Shown here piece by piece: positions 39,567-51,130 of a DNA stretch of 64,000 bases; positions within the stretch are counted from its first letter, which is position 1, and each line of letters begins with the position of its first letter. Source of the DNA: Halomonas korlensis (GTDB lineage Bacteria; Pseudomonadota; Gammaproteobacteria; Pseudomonadales; Halomonadaceae); NCBI RefSeq assembly GCF_900116705.1, contig NZ_FPBP01000010.1, forward strand, positions 1-64,000, written 5' to 3'. The translations under genes and the position numbers were made by a program. The notes under the pieces were generated by a model that made no database searches, was not told the DNA's origin, and saw nothing but the letters and a program-made list of their open reading frames with translations.

Positions 39567-40084
39567 TGGGCCGTATCAGTGTAAGCATCGGCAGTAATAT
39601 CGAGCGTGAGCATCATGTGTGCGCCTGCCTGGACGCCCTGTCGGAGACCTTCGGTACGCTCGCCGTCTCGCGAGTCTTCGAGAGCGAACCGGTAGGCTTC
39701 GAAGACGGCCGCAACTTCTACAACCTGGTGGTCGCCTTCGAGAGTCGCTGGGCGGTAGGCGCGCTGCAGGCGTGGTGCAAGCGCCTGGAAGCCGCCAATG
39801 GACGCGTCAAGGACGGGCCCAAGTACAGCCCCCGTACGCTGGACATCGACATCCTGACCGTTGGCACCCTGACCGGCCGGCATGACGGGGTCGAGCTACC
39901 CCGCGACGAAATTCTTCACCATGCCTTCGTACTGCAGCCCATGGCCGAGTTGCTGCCGGAGGACCACCACCCACTCACCGGTAAGCCCTACCTTGATCAC
40001 TGGGCCGCCTTTGCCGCAAAGGACCAGCGACTGTGGCCGGTCGATTTCGTCTGGAATGGGCGACTCATCTCGCGCGCGGGCTGA
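39566..40084 (+). CDS. folK: 2-amino-4-hydroxy-6-hydroxymethyldihydropteridine pyrophosphokinase FolK
   Basis: The 172-residue kinase transfers pyrophosphate to the pterin made by FolB. ISVSIGSNIERE at the start, LDIDILTVG and LPHPR-like LPRDEILHHAFVLQPMAELLPE are typical. It begins at ATG 39566 sharing TGATG with the folB stop, so the two folate steps are translationally coupled. It is convergent with cca. Confidence 0.94.
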   Translation: MGRISVSIGSNIEREHHVCACLDALSETFGTLAVSRVFESEPVGFEDGRNFYNLVVAFESRWAVGALQAWCKRLEAANGRVKDGPKYSPRTLDIDILTVGTLTGRHDGVELPRDEILHHAFVLQPMAELLPEDHHPLTGKPYLDHWAAFAAKDQRLWPVDFVWNGRLISRAG

Positions 40085-40087
40085 CGC

Positions 40088-41239
40088 TCACCCGTTACCG
40101 AGTGCCCCGTCGATCGCGTCCCGGCGCCGAGCAGCAAGCTCCTCGCCCAGCGCCCGTCCCTGGTAGCCCTCCGCCAACAGCGCCTTGGGCAGAATTTGCG
40201 CGGCCAGTCGCCAGGCAAGCGACAAGTCATGGGCGAGTTCGGCGTCATCCAGACTCACCAGGCTGACCAAGGGTGGCACCCGCTCGCTTCGGCGCCATGC
40301 ATCGATGGCATCAAGCCAACCCATCACCCGCTGCCCATCAAGCGGGCAGCCGGCAGCGGTATCCAAGCGCAGCCTGCGTGTTATCGCGGCCTGGCGGGCC
40401 AAGGCCGCATGGGCCTTGGGCAGGCGAAGGCGCTCGGCCAGCGCCTGACGGGGCGGCTCGCCAAGATGCTCCACCAGCCTCGCCCACCGCCAGCAAGTAA
40501 CGGGCTCGGCATCCATGTCTTCCGGCAGCTGGTGCAGTCGCCCCAGCGCCTCGTCCAGGGCGGTGCCGTCGGCGGCAAGCTCCGGCAACAGCACCGCGAG
40601 GGCGCCACATTCGGCAAGGGTCTGGAAGTAGACTTCGGGCCAGGGTTCGCCAAGCGCCTTCTCGGTTTCCGTCCACACTCGCTCGGCGACCAGATGGGAA
40701 AGCTCTCCGCTGCGTACCAGCCGCTCCATCAGCGTCCGAGTCTCGTCGGCCACCACGAACCCCAGCCCGGCGTAGCGGGCCAGGAAGCGCGCGGTGCGCA
40801 GCACCCGCAGGGGATCCTCGACGAAGGCCGGTGAGACATGGCGCAGTAACCGGGCCTGGAGATCCGCCTGGCCACCGTAGGGGTCGACCAGTTCGCCCTC
40901 GGGCGTCTCGGCCATGGCGTTGATGGTCAGGTCGCGACGTGCGAGATCGTCCTCCAGGGTCACCTCGGGGCTGGCATGCACCTCGAAACCGGTATAGCCG
41001 TGGCCCGACTTGCGCTCGGTGCGCGCCAGGGCGAATTCCTCGTGGTTTTCGGGGTGCAGAAAAACCGGAAAATCGCGCCCCACCGGCTTGAAGCCACGGC
41101 GTCGCATGGCATCGGGCGTGGCCCCCACCACGACCCAGTCGGTATCCTTGACCGGCCAGCCAAGACGAGCATCGCGCACCGCCCCGCCGACCCGATAGAC
41201 CTCAAGCCCCTGCAGGCGTGGATCCTCGCCGATGTTCAT
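40088..41239 (-). CDS. cca: CCA-adding enzyme (tRNA nucleotidyltransferase)
   Basis: The 383-residue protein adds or repairs the CCA end of tRNA. Catalytic-domain motifs are [38 protein letters not shown] and [33 protein letters not shown] is the next signature. The E. coli enzyme has a C-terminal HD phosphohydrolase; I see no HD motif here, so this looks like a shorter CCA-only form. It is followed closely by glpE on the same strand. Confidence 0.95.
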   Translation of the reverse strand: MNIGEDPRLQGLEVYRVGGAVRDARLGWPVKDTDWVVVGATPDAMRRRGFKPVGRDFPVFLHPENHEEFALARTERKSGHGYTGFEVHASPEVTLEDDLARRDLTINAMAETPEGELVDPYGGQADLQARLLRHVSPAFVEDPLRVLRTARFLARYAGLGFVVADETRTLMERLVRSGELSHLVAERVWTETEKALGEPWPEVYFQTLAECGALAVLLPELAADGTALDEALGRLHQLPEDMDAEPVTCWRWARLVEHLGEPPRQALAERLRLPKAHAALARQAAITRRLRLDTAAGCPLDGQRVMGWLDAIDAWRRSERVPPLVSLVSLDDAELAHDLSLAWRLAAQILPKALLAEGYQGRALGEELAARRRDAIDGALGNG

Positions 41240-41242
41240 CGC

Positions 41243-41572
41243 TCAGGATTCCACGCGGTCGGGATGCCGGTGCGCCCAGTCGGTAAAGCCGCCATCCAGG
41301 CTGTACACCTCGGCGAAGCCTTGTCCCGCAAGCCAAGCGGCGGCCTGCTGACTGGAATGGCCGTGATAGCAGACCACCACCAGCCGCTGCTCCCGCGGGG
41401 CTTGCGCCAGCAAGGTCGATACGCTGTCGCTGTCCAGATGCCGGCTGCCGGGAATATGTCCCTGCGCGAAGCTTACCGGGTCGCGGATATCGACCAAGGT
41501 GAGTGACTGGCCGCCGCCTAGCCAGTCACCCAGGGTGGGAATATCGAGATGTTGAAAGCTTGGCTGGATCAT
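41243..41572 (-). CDS. glpE: Thiosulfate sulfurtransferase GlpE (single-domain rhodanese)
   Basis: The 109-residue rhodanese has its catalytic Cys68 in the loop CYHGHSSQ. LVDIRDPVSFAQGHIPG is the other domain signature. It transfers sulfane sulfur from thiosulfate to acceptors such as cyanide or thioredoxin. It lies between apaH and cca on the same strand. Confidence 0.92.
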   Translation of the reverse strand: MIQPSFQHLDIPTLGDWLGGGQSLTLVDIRDPVSFAQGHIPGSRHLDSDSVSTLLAQAPREQRLVVVCYHGHSSQQAAAWLAGQGFAEVYSLDGGFTDWAHRHPDRVES

Positions 41573-41604
41573 GGTGCGTTGCTCCTCATCGAGACATGGT
41601 CACG

Positions 41605-42435
41605 TCAGTCATGGCGCTGCCGGCTAGGCACGCTGAAGCGCTCCCCGCTGGCGAGGTTCATGGCGGTGAGCTCTCCCCCCCAGACGCAGCCGGTATCCAG
41701 CGCCTCGACGCACACCCGTCGCTCGGGTGTTTCGCCCTGCAAGGCCGCCCAGTGGCCGAACAGCAGCCAGGGGTCGTCATCGCGGGGGTACTGGAACCAT
41801 GGCGCAAAGCCCGCCGGCGCGCTATCCAGTCCTTCCTTGGCGGCGAACTCCAGGCACCCCTCGGCATCGATGAAGCGCATGCGAGTAAAGACGTTGATGA
41901 GGTGTCTCAGCCGGTCGATCCCCTCGAGATCGTCGCGCCAGCAGGCCGGCTCATTCCCGTACATCCGCTCGAGAAACTCACCGGCGCGCTCACCGCCCAG
42001 CCGAGACTGCAGCTCACCGGCACGCTCGGCCGCAGCGTGCAGCGACCAGCGAGGCGGCAGCCCGGCGTGGGTCATCACGATCTCGCGCTCACCCGGGCCG
42101 TCTTCCTGGACCATGAAGGGGCGCGTCTGCAGCCAATCGAGCAATGTCTCCCGATCGCGGGCCGCCAGGGTAGCGGCCAACGTATCCTTGGCGCGCGGCG
42201 AGCCGCCTCCACGGGCCACGGCCAGCAGGTGCATGTCATGGTTGCCAAGCACCGTCACGGCGGCCTCCCCCAGCGCCATGACCTCGCGCAGACAGGCCAG
42301 CGACTCGGGCCCGCGGTTGACCAGGTCGCCGGTCAACCACAAGCGGTCGCGACGCGGGTCGAAGTCGAGCCGGCCGAGAAGCTCGACGAATTCGGCATGA
42401 CAGCCGTGAAGGTCGCCGATGGCATAGGTCGTCAT
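41605..42435 (-). CDS. apaH: Symmetrical bis(5'-nucleosyl)-tetraphosphatase ApaH
   Basis: The 276-residue metallophosphatase cleaves Ap4A to two ADP. GDLHGCHAEF, GDLVNRGPESL and LGNHDMHLL form the metal site. It is in the conserved rsmA-apaG-apaH order, all on the minus strand. Confidence 0.97.
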   Translation of the reverse strand: MTTYAIGDLHGCHAEFVELLGRLDFDPRRDRLWLTGDLVNRGPESLACLREVMALGEAAVTVLGNHDMHLLAVARGGGSPRAKDTLAATLAARDRETLLDWLQTRPFMVQEDGPGEREIVMTHAGLPPRWSLHAAAERAGELQSRLGGERAGEFLERMYGNEPACWRDDLEGIDRLRHLINVFTRMRFIDAEGCLEFAAKEGLDSAPAGFAPWFQYPRDDDPWLLFGHWAALQGETPERRVCVEALDTGCVWGGELTAMNLASGERFSVPSRQRHD

Positions 42436-42472
42436 GGCAGCATCCTTGTGCTTTTGTCGGTCGACGATAAGG

Positions 42473-42871
42473 TCAGTGAACCTGGTTGGGACCGGCCAGC
42501 CGGAAAGGCGCGATGGCCACGTCGAAGGGGCGTTGGCTAGCGGTTTCCACGCAGGTATAGGCGCCTTCCATCACGCCCACCGGACCGTCGAGAATCGCCC
42601 GGCTGGTATAACGGAAGGTCTGGCCGGGGCCAATCATCGGCTGCTGGCCCACCACGCCCTTGCCGCGCACCTCCTGCACCTTGCCGCTACCCTGGGTGAT
42701 CTTCCAGTAGCGGGCGAGCAGCTGGACGCTATGCCCGGAATGATTGTGCACTGTGACCGTGTAGCTGAACACGTAGCGCTGGTCATCGGGAGCGGATTCG
42801 TCCAGGCGGAACGACGGCTCGACATCGACACGGACGGCGTGGTCGAGCGGCTCGGAAGGCGTCGGCGTCAT
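42473..42871 (-). CDS. apaG: ApaG protein (Co2+/Mg2+ efflux-associated, FN3-like fold)
   Basis: The 132-residue protein shows YVFSYTVTVHNHSGHSVQLLARYWKI and EGAYTCVE, the ApaG core. Its exact function is unsettled; it has been linked to cobalt resistance. The ATG overlaps the rsmA stop by 4 bp, so it is translated in coupling with rsmA. Confidence 0.95.
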   Translation of the reverse strand: MTPTPSEPLDHAVRVDVEPSFRLDESAPDDQRYVFSYTVTVHNHSGHSVQLLARYWKITQGSGKVQEVRGKGVVGQQPMIGPGQTFRYTSRAILDGPVGVMEGAYTCVETASQRPFDVAIAPFRLAGPNQVH

Positions 42872-43686
42872 GACGTTTCTCCTGTAACGGTTTCCACCAG
42901 GTGATTGGCGATGCGCACGAACTCCTCGACCGTGAGCGTCTGGGGACGACGTCCCGGCTCAATGTCCAGCGCCTCGAGCGCCGCAGCGTCGATGCGGCCC
43001 TTGAGGTTGTTGCGCAGCGTCTTGCGTCGCTGACCGAAGGCCTGACGCACCACATCGAAGAGTAGCGCCTCGTCGTGTGCCGGGTGCGGCAGTGCAGCGT
43101 ATGGCGTCAGGCGCACGATAGCGGAATCGATCTTGGGACGCGGTACGAAAGCGGCGGGCGACACGGTGAACAGCGACTCCACGCGGCAGTGATACTGCGC
43201 CAGGACCGAAAGCCGCCCCCAGTCGGTGCTGCTTGGCACCGCGGCGAGCCGGTCGACCACTTCCTTTTGCAGCATGAAATGCATGTCGGCAACGGCATCA
43301 CCTGCCTCCAGCAGGCGCACGAGCAGCGGCGTGGAGATATTGTAGGGCAGGTTGCCGACCACCCGCAGCGCCGGGCCCTCGCCACGCAGAAACCGGTAGT
43401 CGACCTTGAGGGCATCGCCCTCATGAATCACGACGTTCGGATAATTGAAGAACTGCACGCGCAAGCCGGGAATCAAGTCACGGTCGAGTTCGATCACCTC
43501 GAGCCGTCCGCCCGCGGCCTCGACCAGCGGCTCGGTCAACGCCCCCTGGCCGGGGCCGATCTCCACCAGCCGGTCGCCCTCGCGCGGGCCGATGGCACGC
43601 ACGATGCGCGCGATGACGCCCGGGTCACGCAGGAAATTCTGGCCGAAGCGTTTACGGGCCCGATGAATCGGGGGGCGAGAGGCCAT
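42868..43686 (-). CDS. rsmA: 16S rRNA (A1518/A1519) dimethyltransferase RsmA (KsgA)
   Basis: The 272-residue enzyme dimethylates two adjacent adenines near the 3' end of 16S rRNA. RKRFGQNFLRDPGVIARIV, EIGPGQGALTEPL (SAM site) and NLPYNISTPLL (catalytic NLPY) are clear. I chose ATG 43686 with AAAGGA upstream; the frame to 43737 adds a stretch unlike KsgA. It lies in the surA-pdxA-rsmA-apaG-apaH unit. Confidence 0.97.
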   Translation of the reverse strand: MASRPPIHRARKRFGQNFLRDPGVIARIVRAIGPREGDRLVEIGPGQGALTEPLVEAAGGRLEVIELDRDLIPGLRVQFFNYPNVVIHEGDALKVDYRFLRGEGPALRVVGNLPYNISTPLLVRLLEAGDAVADMHFMLQKEVVDRLAAVPSSTDWGRLSVLAQYHCRVESLFTVSPAAFVPRPKIDSAIVRLTPYAALPHPAHDEALLFDVVRQAFGQRRKTLRNNLKGRIDAAALEALDIEPGRRPQTLTVEEFVRIANHLVETVTGETS

Positions 43687-43800
43687 GCAGGCGGATCCTT
43701 TTATTGCAGTGAACGAGTATACGGTGATCGTGAGCAATCGATGGGGGTGCTTGAGGATGGGTGGTCTTGATAAAAGCAGCGAGGCTGGTCTCCGGCCCGT

Positions 43801-44850
43801 TCAGGCCAAGCCGCCACGGCGGGCCATGTCAGCGGCGAGACGCACCGCCACTTCCAGGCTGCCGGGATCGGCAAGGCCACGCCCGGCCAAGTCCAGCGCG
43901 GTGCCGTGGTCGACCGAGGTTCGCACCAGCGGCAGGCCCAGCGTGATATTGGCAGCGCGACCAAAGCCGGCATACTTGAGCACCGGCAGCCCCTGGTCAT
44001 GATACATGGCCAGGACCGCGTCGACGCCGTCGAGGTGGCGCGGGGTGAACAGCGTATCGGCGGGCAGCGGCCCGTCGAGCGCCATGCCCTCGGCCCGCAG
44101 AGCCTCCAGCACGGGAATGATCACGTCCAGCTCCTCACGGCCCAGATGACCGCCCTCACCGGCATGAGGGTTGAGGCCGCACACGGCGATGCGCGGCGCG
44201 CTCACCCCGAACCAGCGAGACAGATCGGCATGCAGGATGCGCAGGACCCGCGCAAGGCGCGGCCCGGTAATGGCGTCGCTCACCTCACGCAGCGCAAGAT
44301 GTGTGGTGGCAAGCGCCACGCGCAGCGCACCGCCGCCCCGCCACTCTGGCGTGCGGGCATGCAGGGCGCTGTCGGTCGCCAGCAGCATCACCACCTCGTC
44401 GACGCCACAGCGGTCGCGCAGGTACTCGGTGTGACCGCTGAAGCCAACATGCCCGGCATCCAGAATCACCCCTTTGTGCAACGGGGCCGTGACCATGCCA
44501 ACAGCGTGACCGGCATGACAGGCGGCGACCGCCGCGTCGAGGGTCTCGAGTACATAGCCGGCATTGGCAACATCCAGCACCCCCGGGTGCGAAGGCGCCC
44601 GCAGCGCCACCGGCCAGACCGGCAGCAACCCCTGCCGTGGGGCCGGGATCGGATCACCGGGCGCAAGCGTGACCAGCTCGAGCTTGCGACCCAGCATGGC
44701 GGCGCGCTCGGCCAGCAGTGCCGGGTCGCCGACGACCACCACCCGCGCGGGCGGTGCGGCGTCGGCGGCCAGCATCACGGCCAACTCGGGCCCGATACCC
44801 GCCGGCTCGCCGGTGGTCAGCGCGAGTACCGGACCGCCAGCGTCCGCCAT
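43801..44850 (-). CDS. pdxA: 4-hydroxythreonine-4-phosphate dehydrogenase PdxA
   Basis: The 349-residue NAD-dependent enzyme acts in pyridoxal phosphate synthesis. [13 protein letters not shown] at the start, [36 protein letters not shown], and [17 protein letters not shown] are the family motifs. The ATG shares one base with the upstream surA-like stop. Confidence 0.96.
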   Translation of the reverse strand: MADAGGPVLALTTGEPAGIGPELAVMLAADAAPPARVVVVGDPALLAERAAMLGRKLELVTLAPGDPIPAPRQGLLPVWPVALRAPSHPGVLDVANAGYVLETLDAAVAACHAGHAVGMVTAPLHKGVILDAGHVGFSGHTEYLRDRCGVDEVVMLLATDSALHARTPEWRGGGALRVALATTHLALREVSDAITGPRLARVLRILHADLSRWFGVSAPRIAVCGLNPHAGEGGHLGREELDVIIPVLEALRAEGMALDGPLPADTLFTPRHLDGVDAVLAMYHDQGLPVLKYAGFGRAANITLGLPLVRTSVDHGTALDLAGRGLADPGSLEVAVRLAADMARRGGLA

Positions 44851-45527
44851 CAGCGTTCGGCGAGCCGATTATCGATGAAGGCGCGGGAGCGGATTTCCTG
44901 CATCCAGATGTCCAACTCCTCATTGGCCTGACGCTGAAACAGCGCCTGACGCGCCTGTTCCCGGCTGGCGCCCTGCTCTTCCATGAGCTGCTCCACTTCT
45001 CGATCGGAGATGTTGATGCGGCTGCCAATTTCACGCTGTTGGACCTGGCTCAACAGCATCTCGCGGCGAATCTGCTCGCGCACGTCGGCGAAGGCCAGGC
45101 CATCGGCTTCCACGGCGTCGGCGAATTGCTCGAGGCTCATGCCATTGCTCTCGGCAATACTTCTCATCTGACGGTTGAGATCGGTATCGTCCACCGACAG
45201 CCCGGCGTCACGCGCCATCTGTAGCTGGATCTCCTCGATGATCATGCGCTCGAGCATCTGCTCACGCAGCACGCGCTCCGGGGGTAATGACTCGTCGCGA
45301 GCCTCAAGCTGGCTGCGTGTCTGTGCGACGCGTTCCTCGAGATCACTGGCCATGATGGCGCCGTCGTTGACCACCGCCACGATGCGATCCAGCGACTGGC
45401 GCTCCAGCGGCTGATAGTTGCTCTGTGCCTGGCTGGCAAGCGGCAAGGCGCCCAGGCACAACGCCAGGGCCAGGCTGGCGCCTAGTTTGGCGATGCGTCG
45501 ACTGCGCAAGGTACGTCGACTCGGCAT
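44850..45527 (-). CDS. surA: SurA-type periplasmic chaperone lacking both PPIase domains
   Basis: The 225-residue protein starts with a signal peptide (residues about 1-36, ending ASQAQS). It has the SurA N-terminal chaperone domain ([22 protein letters not shown] and [20 protein letters not shown]) and the SurA C-terminal helix ([17 protein letters not shown]). SurA is normally about 430 residues with two parvulin domains between these parts; here they are absent and the frame is continuous. In E. coli a SurA piece without the parvulins keeps chaperone activity, so this may work for outer membrane protein biogenesis. Position between lptD and pdxA is the standard surA place. Confidence 0.85.
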   Translation of the reverse strand: MPSRRTLRSRRIAKLGASLALALCLGALPLASQAQSNYQPLERQSLDRIVAVVNDGAIMASDLEERVAQTRSQLEARDESLPPERVLREQMLERMIIEEIQLQMARDAGLSVDDTDLNRQMRSIAESNGMSLEQFADAVEADGLAFADVREQIRREMLLSQVQQREIGSRINISDREVEQLMEEQGASREQARQALFQRQANEELDIWMQEIRSRAFIDNRLAER

Positions 45528-45584
45528 AGCGTTGGTTCCTCTCGTTGAATCGTGCTGTCTTTGAATAGTCGCTCTCATCTCGCG

Positions 45585-48029
45585 TCAGAACGCCGTGGCG
45601 CGATAGCCCGGAATGGCCTGCTCGAAATAGCTATCGGCTTCGCCGCCGACCCCGCCCAGGCCCTTGAACACGAAACGCAGGAAGACACCGCGGTCGACAT
45701 AATCGTCTTCGATGGTATTCGCGGTGTCGCGGTCATCGACCCACTCGCGCCAGACCAGCTGCAGACCATAGCAGCAGTCGTTCCACTGAACACCCGCCAG
45801 CTGCTCCAGGGCGCGGTCGTTGGTATTGTCGTAGAGCACGCGACCGATCAGATCAACCTGCCGGCTGGCCTTCCAGGCGAACGACAGGTCGTACTCCTCG
45901 CGGTTGTAAGTGAGCACGTCCTCATCTTCCAGGCCGGGGTCGAAGCCTTCGAGTTGCCAACGGTAGCCTAAGTTCAGTACATGACCGGCATCGGCGCGAT
46001 ACTGCACGGCCAGTGATGCGCTCTCGGTTCGCTCACGATCATCGTCGTAGAGCCACTGCCAGCGCGAACGCCAATGATCGGTCATCTGCCAGTCGAGGCG
46101 CGTCACGATCGGCGAACGGTCGCGGGTAGCGCGGTAGTAGTCCTCATCGCGGCTCTCGGACGGCAGGGTGTCGGGGTCGCCCGCCATGTCGATATTGCGA
46201 TCTTCGAAGTAGAGCGCTTGTCCGATGCCCAGGGCGAGGCGCTGGCGTCCGCTGGCGTCTTCCAGAAGGCGCGAATCGACTCCGAAAGACAGCCGGTTGA
46301 GATCGCCGACGCGATCCGACCCCGAAAAGCGATACGGCGACCACAGCTGGTTCCAGGAAAAGGCCCGCTCGGCGGTATCGAAATCGGGGAACTCGCTCTG
46401 GTCGCGGGCCGGCACGTAGGCATAGTTCATGCGGGGTTCCAGCGTCTGGCGATAGCCCCGGCCCCCGAGGTCGAGCTCGCGCTCGAAGGCCAGGCCGGCA
46501 TCGAGGGTACTCACCGGCACGCTGCGGGTCAGGGTGGTGTCACGGTCGGTCTCGCGGTTGCCGTAATCCAGCTCGTAGGCGGTCGCCAGCCACTCGACCC
46601 GCGGTTCCAGATGCCCCCAGGTCTCGTCGAAGCGCCAGCCCGCGGCCGGCGCGAGATGCAGCCGGGTGCCCACGGCGGCCTCGCGATCGAAGCGGGGGTT
46701 ATCGGGTAGCTCCGCTTCATCCACGTCACGCCAGAAATACGTCAGGTTGGAGCGCCACTGCTGGTAGAAGCCGCTGTCCTGGGACCAACGGGCATTGGCG
46801 GTCAGGCTAGGCAGGCGATAGAAGGGTTTCTCGCGATCCAGCAGCGGCTCCTCGAGACGCTGGAAGCCCTGAGCCCGCGCCTGAAGCTGCCAGACGTCGC
46901 CGCGATGGTCGATCTGGGCCAGCCGTGGCAGGTTGGAGGTCTCCTGTTCGCCGAACGTGGTACCGAAGTCGTCGAAGTAGCGCCCGTCACTGGCCGCGCC
47001 GTAACGCAGCCGATATCGGGTGCGTGCATCGAAGCGCCCGGCATGGCGGTAATCCACATACCAGCGATCCTCGCCCTCGAACCGCTGCGGCTCATCGTAA
47101 CGATCATCGTCGGAGCCGCCATCGTCATTGGCAAGATAGGCCCCTTCGATCTGACCGGCATTGTCTTCGTACAGGTAGCGATACTCACCGCCCATCAGCA
47201 GGCCGCGATCCGTTATCCAGCGTGGCGTGATAGTGGCATCCCGATTCGGGGCGATGTTCCAGTAGAACGGCTGGGCATAGTCCAGGGAGTCGAGCGAGAT
47301 GCCCAGCATCGGCCAGAGAAACCCGGTCTGGCGTCGTTCGTCGATGGGAAAGCGCAACCATGGCCAATAGAACACCGGCACCCTAGCCACCTCCAGCCGG
47401 GCATGCCTGGCGGTGCCGACCCCTGTCTCGCGATCCAACAGGATGTCGTTGCCCACCAGTCGCCAGGTGTTATCGCCCGGATCACACGTGGTGAAGCTCG
47501 CCTCGGTGAGGCGGTAGCGGCCATCCTCGAGACGCGCCAGGCGCTGAGCGTCGCCCCGCAAGCGCTGCTCATGGGCAACATAATGGGCGTTATCGATACT
47601 TGCGGCATCGCTGTTCAAGGAGAGCTCGGCAGATTCCCCGCGTACCAGGATACCGCGGTCGCGCAGCGCCAGCGGGCCCTCGGCAAAGGCCGTCTCGCGC
47701 GTGCCGGGAACGCGGACCCGCGGCGCCTCGAGCTGGGCGTCACTGCGACGCAGCACGACCTCGCCGGCCAGGATGGTTTCGCCATCCGCGCCGTAATCGG
47801 CGCTGTCGGCCTCGCTGGCGATCTTTTCGTCCGCCGGGACCGGCAGGCGATAGCCCGGCATCACGTAGCGGCCACGGCAAAGCGCGCCCTCGGGACGGTC
47901 GCTTCCCCAGGGTTGCCAATCGAGCTGATCGGCCGGCAACGGCTCGGGTGGCGCCGCCGACAGCGGCAGGCTCACCATGCCGGAAGTGACGAGTCCTGCC
48001 AGGGTCGTCCACGAGAGTCGCTTGCCCAT
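45585..48029 (-). CDS. lptD: LPS-assembly protein LptD
   Basis: The 814-residue outer membrane barrel inserts lipopolysaccharide with LptE. It has a signal peptide, an OstA/LptA-like periplasmic domain (about 80-230, DGETILAGEVVLRRSDAQLEAPRVR), and a large barrel with many aromatic-alternating strands. The motif FYWNIAPNRDATITPRWITDRG is an LptD signature. Four or more cysteines for the family disulfides are present (ALCRG early, DCCYG near the end). It leads the unit with surA downstream. Confidence 0.96.
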   Translation of the reverse strand: MGKRLSWTTLAGLVTSGMVSLPLSAAPPEPLPADQLDWQPWGSDRPEGALCRGRYVMPGYRLPVPADEKIASEADSADYGADGETILAGEVVLRRSDAQLEAPRVRVPGTRETAFAEGPLALRDRGILVRGESAELSLNSDAASIDNAHYVAHEQRLRGDAQRLARLEDGRYRLTEASFTTCDPGDNTWRLVGNDILLDRETGVGTARHARLEVARVPVFYWPWLRFPIDERRQTGFLWPMLGISLDSLDYAQPFYWNIAPNRDATITPRWITDRGLLMGGEYRYLYEDNAGQIEGAYLANDDGGSDDDRYDEPQRFEGEDRWYVDYRHAGRFDARTRYRLRYGAASDGRYFDDFGTTFGEQETSNLPRLAQIDHRGDVWQLQARAQGFQRLEEPLLDREKPFYRLPSLTANARWSQDSGFYQQWRSNLTYFWRDVDEAELPDNPRFDREAAVGTRLHLAPAAGWRFDETWGHLEPRVEWLATAYELDYGNRETDRDTTLTRSVPVSTLDAGLAFERELDLGGRGYRQTLEPRMNYAYVPARDQSEFPDFDTAERAFSWNQLWSPYRFSGSDRVGDLNRLSFGVDSRLLEDASGRQRLALGIGQALYFEDRNIDMAGDPDTLPSESRDEDYYRATRDRSPIVTRLDWQMTDHWRSRWQWLYDDDRERTESASLAVQYRADAGHVLNLGYRWQLEGFDPGLEDEDVLTYNREEYDLSFAWKASRQVDLIGRVLYDNTNDRALEQLAGVQWNDCCYGLQLVWREWVDDRDTANTIEDDYVDRGVFLRFVFKGLGGVGGEADSYFEQAIPGYRATAF

Positions 48030-48182
48030 GTTTCACGATGTCCTTGGCGAGATGAATCGGTATTATACAGGCCGCATTCTGCCTGTCCCGCCGGCTTCAA
48101 GCCTGCCACCGCCGGCGAGAACGGCAAATCAGCATGCGGGGACGCCACGGAACCGTCAACCGCACCACGACCCAGGAGCCCG

Positions 48183-49897
<1,715 letters not shown>

Positions 49898-49965
49898 GCA
49901 CCGTCGCGCCAGCTGGTATGCTGCCTGGCCTGTTGTCAGCGAATTCAACCGAAGGAAGCCGATCT

Positions 49966-50385
49966 ATGAAAGCCAGCGTCAAATGGACCGATGGTCGTCA
50001 GTTCGTCGCCGAATCCGGAAGCGGCCATAGCGTGGTAATCGACGGCCCGCCCGATCATGGCGGCCGCGATACCGGCCCGCGCCCTATGGAGATGCTGCTG
50101 ATGGGGCTCGGCGCCTGCACGTCGTTCGATGTCCTGGAAATTCTCGAGAAGTCCCGCGCGCCGGTCAGCGATTGCGTGGCCGAGGTCGAGGCCGAGCGCG
50201 CCGACAGCGTACCGAGTGTCTTCACGCGGATTCACGTGCATTTTATCGTCAGTGGCAACGGCTTGAAGGAAAAGCAGGTCGCGCGGGCGGTGGAGCTCTC
50301 CGCCGACAAGTACTGCAGCGCCTCGATCATGCTCGGCAAGGGTGGCGTCGAAATCAGCCACTCGTTCACTATCGTCGAGGGCTAA
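49966..50385 (+). CDS. OsmC-family protein (YhfA-like)
   Basis: The 139-residue protein has the OsmC/Ohr fold: RPMEMLLMGLGACTSFDVLEILEK, with one catalytic-type Cys, and a second Cys in KYCSASIMLGKGGVE. OsmC proteins reduce organic hydroperoxides; the YhfA branch is uncharacterised. I chose ATG 49966 after a GAAGGAAG site. A short tandem repeat begins in its last codons and continues into the spacer. Confidence 0.88.
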   Translation: MKASVKWTDGRQFVAESGSGHSVVIDGPPDHGGRDTGPRPMEMLLMGLGACTSFDVLEILEKSRAPVSDCVAEVEAERADSVPSVFTRIHVHFIVSGNGLKEKQVARAVELSADKYCSASIMLGKGGVEISHSFTIVEG

Positions 50386-50446
50386 GGGACCGTCGAGGGC
50401 TAAGGGGCCTCATCGAGGGCTACAGGGCCATCGAGAGCTACAGGGC
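50371..50446. repeat. Degenerate tandem repeat at the osmC-like gene end
   Basis: About four copies of an 18-20 bp unit, first copy ATCGTCGAGGGCTAAGGG, start in the last codons of the OsmC-family gene and carry its stop codon. Later copies vary at several bases (ACAGGG for TAAGGG). Confidence 0.7.
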
Positions 50447-50466
50447 AAGGCGCGCGAAGCCGCGAC

Positions 50467-51111
50467 TTAAATCCGGTAGGCGCTGGCAGCCATGGCGTTG
50501 GCCACCAGCGACATGCCGGCCTTGACCGGTGTCGGGAAGCGCATGGCGCCGGCTTCGAGAGCCAATTGGGCATGATGCGCCTCGTCGATACGCATCTGAC
50601 GCAGCACGGCGCGAGAACGCTGATCACCACGCGGCAGTCTCTCCAGCTGCTTATCCACTAGTTTGCCCAGTTGTTCCTCGGTGGCTGCAACCGCCCCGAG
50701 CCCGACCCGATGACCTGCCGCACCCGCCGCAACGCCAAGGCCAAAGGAGGCAACATAGAAGAACGGCGTCAGACGACTCGTGCGGTCATGCAGTTCGTGC
50801 AGGCGGGCATAGCACCAGGCCAGGTGATTGGTCTGCCCCCGGGCGGCCGCTTCCACCTGACCGCGCCGTTCGGGCAGCCCGACGGCGAGTCCCTGGCCTT
50901 GATAAAGCGCCTGGGCGCACACTTCGCCAGTATGGTGGATGCGCATCAGTCCCGCCGCGTGACGGCGTTCTTCAGTCTCCATCGGGCCGTCTCGCACGTC
51001 GCGCGTGGCCGGCGAAGGGCGTGAGGCCGGTGCCGCGCCAGGCACCAGAGTGCGAAGCGCGGCATCGAAATGGTGGACAAGGCGGTCGGCACGGGAGAGC
51101 TTGCGGGTCAT
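50467..51111 (-). CDS. coq7: 2-nonaprenyl-3-methyl-6-methoxy-1,4-benzoquinol hydroxylase Coq7
   Basis: The 214-residue di-iron hydroxylase acts late in ubiquinone synthesis. RIHHTGEVCAQALYQGQ and RQMRIDEAHHAQLAL contribute the ExxH iron ligands. It replaces UbiF in many gammaproteobacteria such as Pseudomonas and Halomonas. It is convergent with the OsmC-like gene. Confidence 0.95.
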   Translation of the reverse strand: MTRKLSRADRLVHHFDAALRTLVPGAAPASRPSPATRDVRDGPMETEERRHAAGLMRIHHTGEVCAQALYQGQGLAVGLPERRGQVEAAARGQTNHLAWCYARLHELHDRTSRLTPFFYVASFGLGVAAGAAGHRVGLGAVAATEEQLGKLVDKQLERLPRGDQRSRAVLRQMRIDEAHHAQLALEAGAMRFPTPVKAGMSLVANAMAASAYRI

Positions 51112-51130
51112 GGAAACCTCTTGAATGCCG

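Noticed and set aside
46905..48182. A long plus-strand frame leading into amgK
   Set aside because: This part is antisense to lptD; the real amgK start at 48183 has a ribosome site.
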